The position numbers were made by a program, and so were the translations under genes. The notes under the pieces were generated by a model that worked only from the letters and a program-made list of their open reading frames with translations, did not search any database and was not told where the DNA came from. A stretch of DNA of 29,321 nucleotides from Asparagopsis taxiformis (Eukaryota; Rhodophyta; Florideophyceae; Bonnemaisoniales; Bonnemaisoniaceae): contig JALQPE010002778.1 of the NCBI GenBank assembly GCA_030407315.1, positions 1 to 29,321 on the forward strand. The letters run 5' to 3'. This document shows positions 1 through 8,302 of this stretch, piece after piece (within the stretch, counting starts at the first letter, position 1; each line of letters opens with the position of its first letter).

Positions 1-60
1 TCTATCCTGGGCGTGAACCATTCAACGGTTTCAGCAAAAATGAGAGATGATTGTATCTGA
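1..60 (+). other. Possible helix-turn-helix tail at the window edge
   Basis: The frame open from base 1 reads SILGVNHSTVSAKMRDDCI and then stops at 58-60. The LGVNHSTVSAKMR stretch has the spacing and residue types of the turn and recognition helix of a DNA-binding helix-turn-helix, as in many transposases and regulators. Only about 19 residues are inside the window, so family and function cannot be given. A second frame (47-280) continues as a 77-codon ORF ending in an acidic tail and could be the same protein after a frameshift, but this is not shown. Confidence 0.2.
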
Positions 61-280
61 CTCGGTTTGCAAATTTTCGAAGAACGGTTCGCCATCCCTC
101 GAACAGTACCCATGCGCGATTCCCTTTCGTCTATTCATGGAGCTGGCGTTATTCGATACATGGCCTTCCGCTGCTGCCGGAACAAACACTAACACTGAAT
201 TCGATATGAACAGAAACGTACTTTCCAAACCAGAATCGGAAAATTTTGACATGTTGATTGACCCAGAAAATGTTGATTGA

Positions 281-686
281 ATTGTAGCCAATGAGGAGAA
301 AATAATGACTGACTGGAATAGCACTGAAATTTCACGTATTTTTCAGCCCGTAGCACTGTTCAAATACAGTGTCTGACAGTCTGTCGCTACCTTTTTGGTC
401 TGTTGTGCGGACAGCCTGTTGCCACTCTATGTGATTCTGCCATCAAGCGCGAGGCACCCTCATTGTAGTTTCCGATAAAATCTGATCATATCTGAGCCCG
501 CAGTTTACATAATTTTTTAAAGAAACTATTTTTGCACCGTGTTTCTATTGACTGTACAGCCATGCTACGTAGACTTAACATTTATACGCAGCACACCTGT
601 CTGTAATCCATCGTATTATCAGCCCAGACTCTCACCATTACTCACCACCTACCCACCCACTCCGAGCCACTCACTTAACCACCTTT
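281..686. other. Non-coding stretch, nothing recognised
   Basis: No coding reading on either strand carries recognisable family motifs here. The stretch separates the edge ORF from the 3' break of the UPF2 relic. Around 600-680 the plus strand is C/A-rich (repeated cacc and ctcacc words), which may be a degraded simple repeat. Confidence 0.4.
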
Positions 687-689
687 TCA

Positions 690-1640
690 TATTGCACACC
701 ACATGGGAAGACACGACGAGTTGGGCAGCACGTGGGAAAAGGCTGTTTTTCCGAGTGCTTCTGCCAGAGTGGTTGCAGAAGATACGGCTTTCTCATAGAA
801 CACCTTTGCACTTTCATGCGCAGATGATTTTGCATCATCTGGAGATCCACATGCTTGCCGTAAATCATTAGCTGACAAGGTGGATGCATTCAACTGGTCG
901 GCAGCTTCGAAAACAAACCTTACACTTCATTTTCATAGTAGGTTGATAAAGCAGATTCGATATTTATCTTTGAAGATTGGGAGAGGATTTCATCTTCCCA
1001 TGTAGAGACCGACATGGTAGGTTGTTCATCATCCCGAGAATCATATTGGTTGCCTGTATTAGGGAGGAAACACCTCGCACCTGCTGGAATGAATGTGCCA
1101 ATGACGCTCAAACTGTTTAGTTGTTCTTCTTTAGATTCTTTAGATCCTCTCATTACATCACGGAGAACGGAAGTTACAGAATTGACATCAACACATACGC
1201 CAAGGATGAATAGTTCAACTTGTAAGCGCATTGCGCCTTTTCTTGCAGAAAACCCTCTGCCTGGTGAGGCGGTAATTACCTGACGCAGAGCGGAAGCTAA
1301 TTGGGATGCAAATTCTTCATACCAGCGGTGCAACTGGACGCACAGTGAGACAATATGACCAGTGTCACTAGATTTCAACTCGCTCTCAGCGATAGCAGTG
1401 ACAACTTCTGAAATGTAACGAGAGAGGTTTAAAGAGTTTGCCTCAGAACAAAAACTGGGAGCAGATTCTTCAGTTACGCCGGAAAACTAGATCTTCCGAA
1501 GGAAGCCATTAAATTTCTTTAGGGAAGAATCCAACTGTCTAGGCTTCGCATCGGAGAGACCAGCGCTAGGGGGAGTATCATCGGTACCGACAAGGACATA
1601 GGGCAAATTTAAGGACCTCTCGTCTCTAGAATGTGGTCCA
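690..1640 (-). pseudogene. UPF2: UPF2-like (nonsense-mediated decay factor) N-terminal MIF4G relic
   Basis: UPF2 is the cytoplasmic scaffold of nonsense-mediated mRNA decay; it bridges UPF1 and UPF3 and has three MIF4G domains. Read on the minus strand, the stretch shows hallmarks of the first MIF4G domain in order: RQLDSSLKKF (about 1540-1511), NLSRYISEVVTAIAESELK (1438-1376), then HIVSLCVQLHRWYEEFASQL and LQVELFILGVCVD down to about 1190, and finally VFYEKAVSSATTLAEALGKT (about 800-740). The order and wording match the family closely. The frame is broken by a TAG at 1489-1487 and by a frame change near 922, where the coding sense moves to the frame that reads FEAADQLNAS. Homology stops near 690, so the later MIF4G domains and the UPF1-binding tail are absent. 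A gene with unusual introns is possible, but an in-frame stop, a shift and a truncation together favour a relic. Confidence 0.68.
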
Positions 1641-1654
1641 GAGATTCCCAGTTC

Positions 1655-4600
1655 TCATATAAAAGCATTGGGAGAATGTAAATATCGACGCGTGCCACGC
1701 AGTGCAATCCAGCATAATATATCAACACTTTTTGCTGGTTCCGAATGTTTGGGATTGACTAGTTCACTGACGTCACTGAGGGCATCTGCAATATCATTGC
1801 TCCTTGCAGACATCAGCATTTTCAGCAATGTATTCTCTTCCCCTTTGCACTGCATTTTACATAGCACGTAGAAACTTACACAGCAGAGTTGCTATCCCCA
1901 ATGTCGTCAAAGAGCAACAAGATATGCTTGGACAAAAGGCAATACGTGAGTAAAGATATCATTGTTCGGCATATATCTTTTGAAGCAACGAGTTCTTTGA
2001 CGTCTTGTAAGAAGTCGGGGAAAGCTGGTTCGACAATGGCCTGCTGTAAAAAGACAACGGAGGTGACGTCGTGACCGAGCTCAAATATCTAGACACTGCG
2101 GTGGTATTTATGCACGATATTCATGTCGCTCCCAAGCGTGCAAAGGACAGTGGTATTCCCTGCTCCACACATACCAACAAGTGCGAATAGAGCTTCTGCT
2201 TTGAATGTCAGGTAGCAGAATGTGATTCACATCGCCTTCTGGTGTGTTCGGGGCGGTTTCGCCGAACAAAGAAATTGAACACAGTGTTGCGGGTAGGTAG
2301 CAGAGCGAAGATTGACAGTCGTTGAGATGGAAGAAGTGTAGTTCATCTATGACAGAACAGATGTTGTAGACGCGTCCAGAGCCAAGCTGTTCGCCAAAGT
2401 TAGCGAACAGCTTGGGCAACTTCTTTCGGAAGATCAATTGGTGACCTATCAACAGGTGAGATACCAGATCCGGTCAGGAAAAGGCTACAAGTGACTTCGG
2501 CATGCAGTAATCTTTCAAGAGTGTTACTATCGGAAGATTCGTCAAATCCAGCTTTTGTTCGCCAGAACAAAGCATGCAGAACACCCACTACGGATTGTCT
2601 TAGCTCCAGTGGCACAGTATTTCGGTGAGATGCGTCCCTTGCAGTGTTCTCTGTCATTATATCGCTTTCATCTCCACGTTGTCTTTCACTGGCTACACAT
2701 CGATCAAGCAGAACAGCAGAAACGACAGCTTTCACTCAACAATGTGCCCTACCTTCAGCTTGAAATAGTTCCACGGCTGCTTTAGCTGCAGGGGTAACAG
2801 TAGCTGCGGCTATTCCCAAGAACATACATGCACGAGAAAACCATACTGCTTGCTCCCCTGTATCCGTGACGATTTACCCATATCCGCTGCTGCTGCAAAG
2901 CATTTCATTTCTCCGAGGCTCATAACAGTTGTCCACATCGCGAGAACAAAACGACGCGGGGAGAACAAGCAATAACGCACGTATTCAGCTCCAAGCGTAG
3001 TTTCCTCGGACCGCGGGGAGAGCAATCAATCCTATCATTCAGGTAATACTTTCCACAATGTATTCTGAAGAGTACTGAACTGCAGTATCCCAATCTTCGT
3101 AGTCGTACAGGATTCCAGCCAACACATATTTGCATCGTAGCTGCTACCAAAGTCCTCGCTGTTGGGGTGCTACCAAATCATCCGTCCTCTTGACGGTGCG
3201 AAAGTTCTGCTCCGTGAGCCATTGGTCTCGTTAAAGCAAGCCTCGCTTCGACAACTGCACCTAAGCCCTTTGTCAAAATTGCGTTCTCACATTCCAGTTC
3301 ACTTGCCAGAGCTAGAACAAGAGCCGTGTCATGGAAACTGCCAAGTGCCTTTAACGCTTCGTGGATTAAGCGAAGAGCTTCCCGTAAATTCCCAGTATCT
3401 TTGTAGGTCTTGGAAATCCGAAGCAGAATACGAGCCTGTTCGGATTGGCATCCGTTTAGCGTTGCCCACTCAAGCTTCCTTAGTAGAATGTCACCAGAGA
3501 GATCTTCGTTTTCCTTCGCCAGACCACTGACGTCGCTATTATCCGGGAGATAATATTTACTTCTTGTTCTCTCATCAAGTGCTATTGTACCAACACTGTC
3601 TCTTACCAATGCATCAAAGTGTCGCTTGATCGTTGTGTCGTAGCGTGCGAATAGTTCTTTCACTCGAGAACAACTTGGATGGACAACAGATGCTTGATAT
3701 CCAATTCCAGGGAACTTAAGTAATGATGCATGAGTAAGACTTGGTGTCTGAAAAGCAGATTGTGGAACCATCTCCTTTGAGCATAATCTCCTCAGTAGTT
3801 GGATCAAACACATTGTGGCTTCCATTTATTGCTGGATCAGAATCTCTTCCGTCAATAGAAAACATTCCAGCATCGGCTTGTTACTTTCCTTTTCCGGAAA
3901 CCAGGATAGGAAACTTACAGATCCATCATCAACAGTTCTACTCTCACTAGAATCACCAGGAGGAGAATGGCCCTGTTACAAGACAAAATCATCCGCCCAA
4001 TCGTCTGTTTCTGCAGCAGGATCTGCATACACGCCAATGACATTACTCACACGAGGAAGATCTGATGCACCTAATTTGGCGTGCTGGTCCAACTCTTCGT
4101 CAAATGCAGTGAGAGTAATTTTATCGCGTGGACCGTGATCCCTAACACTGTTTGCCGAGGTTGCTTTCTGCGGTGGGTGATCTGCGATCGTGAAGACGAA
4201 TTATAGATCCGCTTCGCCTAGTGGCAGTTCCCTTCGCTGGAACTTGGTGCGATTTCAGAGTCATCAGACAGTTCATCCAAACCCCAATCGTCCACAGAGT
4301 CATCTGAGTAGGGAGAGGATCGGGTAAGCGAATGCGAGGACTGTCATTGAGATTAAGTGTGTCTGTCGACGATACTTGAGCGGATATTAGTGGTGGTCGA
4401 GGCGGAAGGGCAGGAGTGGCTTTTGCAGAGGTGCGACGGGTGGTGGCTTGAGCAACAAGACGAATATCGGAAGACGTTGACTCCTGAGAACTGCGCTCGG
4501 AAAAATTTCTGGAAGCTGGCGATGTGTTTTAGCTGTGTGCACTGGAGGAAATGACGAAGATGAGGGCACCGTTGGCGAATTATGCGCTTCCGAGAGGCGA

Positions 4601-5015
4601 ATTCGAGCGCCACCTTTGGTTACGACATCTGAAGTATGGTACGTATGGCGAAAGCGCTTCGAAGTAGGCTTGGGTGGAGGTTGCACTTTTCGCAACTGTT
4701 TTCTGTGAGTGGTATGAACGCTTTTCTCGTGACTCTGGTTGATCACACAAAGGCTGAGGAAAGCCATGCGAATGGGCGGTAGAATTTGGTGGTGTTAGTT
4801 GTGGTCGTTGCTGGTGATGCCATTCCAAAAAAAATCGCCAGAACAATTGTTTCCGCTTGAGTAGAATTGATTTCGCCCAAGTTGGCGACGGAAACTTGCG
4901 GTGAACAGGCGGGGAAGAATGCAAGGAATACGCAGAGAGCACTTACGACGCGCGAAAAGCTGAGAAATGTGTGACTATCACTCATGGAAGACGTTGAGGG
5001 CGGAAGGGAACACAT
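1655..5015 (-). pseudogene. Fragmented TPR-type protein with acidic DDW motifs (relic or multi-intron gene)
   Basis: A succession of protein-like readings on the minus strand appears in different frames. From 5' to 3' these are: a proline/serine-rich basic part (about 4930-4330); an acidic part SDDSVDDWGLDELSDD (about 4310-4250); a second acidic part ending ETDDWADDFVL (about 4000-3985); a stretch reading DAGMFSIDGRDSDPAING (about 3880-3820); the TPR-like ORF at 3825-3178; an alanine-rich helix reading ATVTPAAKAAVELFQAEG (about 2800-2750); 2735-2400; a helical reading with LLTYCLLSKHILLLFDDI (about 1960-1900); and 1867-1655. Some breaks have intron-like edges (GTAAGT near 3915; GTGTAAGT..TGCAG near 1880), others are simple stops. 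Two DDW..D motifs plus helical repeats suggest a scaffold protein, but I do not recognise the family. It lies just upstream of the UPF2 relic on the same strand. Confidence 0.4.
3178..3825 (-). CDS. TPR-like helical-repeat protein segment
   Basis: This 215-codon frame is the longest open part of the minus-strand gene between about 5.0 and 1.65 kb. Residues about 130-200 read as paired amphipathic helices of the tetratricopeptide type: ARILLRISKTYKDTGNLREA, then EALKALGSFHDTALVLALA. TPR repeats bind partner proteins; which partner is unknown. The frame is preceded directly by TAA, and the coding sense upstream (3880-3720) lies in another frame, so the ATG at 3825 is probably not the true start. 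The real junction appears to lie near 3720, at the LLKFPGIGYQ reading. It is either one exon or a broken piece. A PI3K-like-kinase FAT region is an alternative I cannot exclude. Confidence 0.4.
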   Translation of the reverse strand: MEATMCLIQLLRRLCSKEMVPQSAFQTPSLTHASLLKFPGIGYQASVVHPSCSRVKELFARYDTTIKRHFDALVRDSVGTIALDERTRSKYYLPDNSDVSGLAKENEDLSGDILLRKLEWATLNGCQSEQARILLRISKTYKDTGNLREALRLIHEALKALGSFHDTALVLALASELECENAILTKGLGAVVEARLALTRPMAHGAELSHRQEDG

Positions 5016-5905
5016 TGCAGAGGGAGGATGTGCGAGGCGGAAGGGAGAGGAATAATTTCATGGCCTTGATGGGTCATGCATGCACGGCTTACAGAACATG
5101 TGCATCTGGCAGTTAAATGGCCGGCGTGCTTCCAGTAGAAAGCCGCCGGCCGCGGGTACAATTTGATCACATGTCACAATTCAAAATTGTGACTCAAAAT
5201 TTTGTACCGGCCTGTTGTGCTCAAATTTCAAGCACACCCCTCCGTGACATGTTGTACCTCCCGCCAATAAGTGGCAGTGTTTCAGTTGCATACTTTGAGC
5301 ACAATGTGCACAATGTGCACAATGATTGTGTACATGTGTGTACTCGAGACGCCATGGCGTGGATGTCTTGGCGGTGCTCATTATAGTTCACGCTCAACAG
5401 TGCGTGCATGCCGACGCGGACATCAGCACACGACGGAGCATGTGATACGTCCATGCATGGACTGCATCACACACTCAACGTGCAAATAGGATCTTATAGC
5501 AGTCCATGCCTGGAGCATATGACTGTAAAGGGGTATAGGAGTGTGGAGCATGTATGACACGGGTGGTTGTACACATAAGTGTGTGGCGTTCGAGAATCAA
5601 TAAGTGGAGCAGTGTATGGTCGTCGGCACTTTGCAATACGGCGTGTATGATTGTACAGGGGTATAGGAGCGTGGAGCATGCATAGCATGGATGGATTTAC
5701 ACATATGTTTGCATGAGTCTGTGGCGTGCATGGATGGCACGGAAGGGTGTACAAATAAGTGTGCATGTCTGTGTGGCGGCAGTGAAGCAATCAGTGCAAC
5801 AGTGCATGCACGTCACAGCACTTTGCAATATGAATTATTATGAATGAGTGAGTGGCATTAAAGAGATTCTGAACGACATACATTTATGTGAACGGTCTTA
5901 CCAAC
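5016..5905. other. Intergenic stretch with short tandem and palindromic words
   Basis: No convincing gene. A 9-bp unit is repeated in tandem at about 5299-5325 (cacaatgtg, three times). The plus strand from about 5510 holds the degenerate repeat annotated separately. Short ORFs here are rich in His, Cys and Thr because of tg/ca-rich sequence and show no family motif. Confidence 0.4.
5510..5835 (+). repeat. Degenerate tandem repeat, units of roughly 130-190 bp
   Basis: The words ggggtataggag(c/t)gtggagcatg occur at about 5529 and 5657. Ataagtgtg followed by gtgtggcg occurs near 5575 and 5755. Cactttgcaata occurs at 5628 and 5819. The words keep their order but the spacing drifts, as in an old imperfect tandem duplication. 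No coding potential is evident. Confidence 0.5.
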
Positions 5906-6173
5906 TTATTTAAACGATGGCAACTGCTCTCGTACTCGATCACAGGTTGCACCATCTAACTTTCCGTCCACTAGCGAGTCAAACGTTGTAATCACCGAAG
6001 TAAGCGCAATTGTGTCAATCCAGGGTGTAGGAGTGCCGAGCACAAAGCACGGTTTGTACCTACTCCGGTAGGAGTCAGCGTCCGTTTTGGTGTACCAATG
6101 AACCATCAATTTTGCGATACGGTTTCCCTTGCGCGTAATTCTATGTGTTCTCGCCACCCAGAACGGCTCCTCA
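5906..6173 (-). pseudogene. C-terminal part of a DUF7869-type transposase relic
   Basis: The frame begins EEPFWVARTHR and continues with KLMVHWYTKTD and SRYKPCFV, ending LREQLPSFK-like (VREQLPSFK). This aligns with the C-terminal end of the intact-length DUF7869 protein at 13029-14105, which reads EMPFWLGQI, CVRWYEVYDG, SGKYRPAML and ends GLASIPK. The W-Y / K-Y-x-P core is a small module that probably binds DNA or chromatin (inference). The frame differs from that of the piece just upstream (6106-6555), so a frameshift separates them. It lies on the opposite strand from the 11.7-14.1 kb copy and has diverged a great deal. Confidence 0.6.
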
Positions 6174-6555
6174 TCCGTACACTGATCCCTTTGACCACCA
6201 GAAACAACTTCTTTCCCGATTGTGTAGCACTCAGAAGACTCGGCGGCGCCGTTTCTTCGTGAATCGAAAGCGTCTCCGAATTTTCGGACTGTTGCACGAT
6301 GGGCTTTTCAGTAGCTTTGGAGGGTTGAAACTGCTGCTCAGCACGCGATACTTCATTTTTGTCCGTAGGCTCAGCACGCGACACTTCATTTTTGTCCGTA
6401 GGAGATTGCGGCTGTGTTTGCGTCGCTAGATGTTTGTCCATATCAGATTTCTGTGCACTGAACGTGTCAATGTGCGAATTTTTCGGCGCGGATTGATGCG
6501 CTTTGTCTGCCGGCAAGCGTACTCGATGGTGAGGAGATGGAGAGCGGAGTCGCAT
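6106..6555 (-). pseudogene. Linker part of the DUF7869-type relic, with a 33-bp duplication
   Basis: A low-complexity, Ser/Gln/Lys-rich linker ends in GKKLFLVVKGISV. That end matches the sequence just before the PFW motif in the fuller copy (VNRFVAVNGED). The frame then changes, and the C-terminal part reads on at 6173-5906. The linker holds two exact copies of an 11-residue unit (PTDKNEVSRAE), from a 33-bp tandem duplication. The catalytic RNase H-like middle seen at about 12.7-13.2 kb in the other copy has no counterpart, so this relic carries an internal deletion. Confidence 0.5.
6336..6403. repeat. 33-bp direct tandem duplication
   Basis: Two adjacent copies of a 33-bp unit containing agcacgcga(t/c)acttcatttttgtccgtagg differ at a single base. 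The length is a multiple of three and adds 11 residues to the relic's linker without breaking its frame. The near-identity points to a recent duplication. Confidence 0.75.
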
Positions 6556-6571
6556 ACAGCGCTCACAACGT

Positions 6572-6985
6572 TCACACTCTCCCCCCTTTTTTCTCGATCG
6601 CCAGTTGCGCAGCTTTTTTCAGTGGTTTTTTGTTTGACCACTGCATCTCGCGGGAGAAGCCGAATACCTGCGTTAAGAATTGATAGCAGACGGCACTCCC
6701 GCGATATGCGTACATTTCCGACACCGGCTCATATAACGATACTAAGTAGCGCTGTCGTCTCGTACGATCATACTCAACGACTCGAAATGAGTCCCTTACT
6801 AGATCTTCGCTGGCTGCAATTTCGAAGCAGCGCCGGGAACAGCATTGTACCTTGTGCAATTCTCCATCTTCGAACTTTTTCGCTATGATTTTTGCCCTGT
6901 TCAGATTTCTCTTCCTGATAGAGGACACCTGTCCTTTCATCGCGAAAGACAGTCGGTCTATTTTAGATCCTGATGATTCGGTCAT
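6572..6985 (-). pseudogene. N-terminal Cys-rich part of the DUF7869-type transposase relic
   Basis: Residues about 45-130 read VQCCSRRCFEIA, then YDRTRRQRYLVSLYEP, GSAVCYQFLTQVFGFSR and KKPLKKAAQLA. This aligns along its length with the N-terminal part of the 11731-13215 protein (IPCCNKGCF, YNRDDRRRYLHALLEP, GKPVCCEFLEFSFKFSR, LQTSVKKACQNG). The CC..C and C pattern is probably a small metal-binding fold before the catalytic domain. The frame ends at a run of six C followed by six T on the plus strand (about 6582-6593), after which the linker continues in another frame. That is a typical homopolymer indel site. The ATG at 6985-6983 is a possible start. Confidence 0.6.
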
Positions 6986-7070
6986 TGTTGATGGAGGTGG
7001 TATGGGGCGAAAGTGTCGGGGACTTGCAGCACATGTCCTGCTTTATACCAGAACGGGAACCAGCTTCTAA

Positions 7071-8148
7071 TCAGTTATAAACGTTCAGGATGTAAATATG
7101 TCACAAATGAGCGCTTTCTGTACTTTTCGGAACGAGATGTACTTCTTGAATTATGAGCCTTGAATCCATCGATCTCATTGGACGCCCGGAACTCTCTTGA
7201 ATTGAAGGATTCCAGCGTGCCAGTCGTAGTTCAACCAGCAATGACTGTGGAAAGACATGTTATCTGTCTGATCTCTAATCCGAATACTCTTGGTGGGAAC
7301 GATTCATTATCTGCTCCCGTTATTATTCCACATGTTCGTAGAACAATATTCTGTTCATTGAATGGAGTCATAATGTAAATGTTCTACCATTTATATGTAT
7401 CAAGGTGCATGCTATTGCACCTGAACCTTGTAAACACCATTTTAGTTGTACAAAAATCGAATCAAGCTTCTGTAGTTTGAGAACAGTACAACGTACTACT
7501 TTTCGGCAGGCCTGCTTTGTGCACCGTTCAAGCAATAATAATGTTCTTTCGGTCTGAGTTTCTATTTCTAATATGCATTGTTTATCGTCTAAGTTGCAGT
7601 GGGTAGGAATGTACTCTAAGGTGTAATGTAGGATATGGAATGTATTAAGGGATGAAAGAAACCTGGTAGCTGCGCTGTTTACTGAAAAATGGCATTGCAA
7701 TGGGGAAATGAGAATGGGTTTTCGGTGTGCAAGATACTCAGACCTGTTCGGTAATATTGGTATCGGAGGGGAAGGTGGCGAAACCTGTTCAGAAATCCCT
7801 GCTATTAGCAGCGAAAAGATGATGTGTACGGCCCATTTGCTGTATAGGAAATAGTCCTGGTGAGATGGGCCATTCCTAGGAAATATGAAAAAAAATATGC
7901 CAAGTGTTGTGAGCAATATAGCAAATCAGATTGCCAAATCATTCCATCATCTGGATAGACACGGCCCGGCGCAATATAATTTTTAGAATACCCCACTACT
8001 GATATTTCTGATTGGCAATCATTGGGAGAGTGCTTGCGTCTCCTATCCACTTCAATTGTCTCCCTAGTAATGGGAACCACGATACACGGGCCACCACCGC
8101 CGTCGTAATCCGGTTTGAGCCGTGTCGTGCCCTGCATGGCCAAGATGC
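7071..8148. other. Non-coding stretch before the hairpin and methylase gene
   Basis: About 1.1 kb without a recognisable gene. A 72-codon plus-strand frame at 7160-7378 and minus-strand frames of up to 182 codons (7368-7916) show no family motifs and AT-rich codon use. It may hold the promoter of the gene that starts near 8.3-8.4 kb, but I see no clear core promoter element. Confidence 0.35.
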
Positions 8149-8252
8149 TTCACCATGCATAGTACACTGGCCCAAAACTGAAATGACCGTTCACATTGGA
8201 TCCAATGTGAACGGTCATTTCGGGTTTGGGCCAGTGTACTATGCATGGTGAA
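8149..8252. repeat. 104-bp near-perfect palindrome (fold-back hairpin)
   Basis: The left arm 8149-8200 and right arm 8201-8252 are reverse complements with two mismatches in 52 pairs, meeting at ttggatccaa with no spacer. As RNA or single-stranded DNA it would form a very stable hairpin. It ends about 50 bp before the first ATG of the ParB-methylase gene. It could be a small fold-back element, an element end, or a recombination or regulatory site. I found no second copy in the window. Confidence 0.9.
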
Positions 8253-8302
8253 AGTACACTGTACTTGAGTATGGCGTTCATGACAATCATTTCAAGTCCT
8301 TC

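Noticed and set aside
6430..6888. 152-codon plus-strand ORF
   Set aside because: Antisense to the DUF7869-type relic, which has recognisable motifs on the minus strand.
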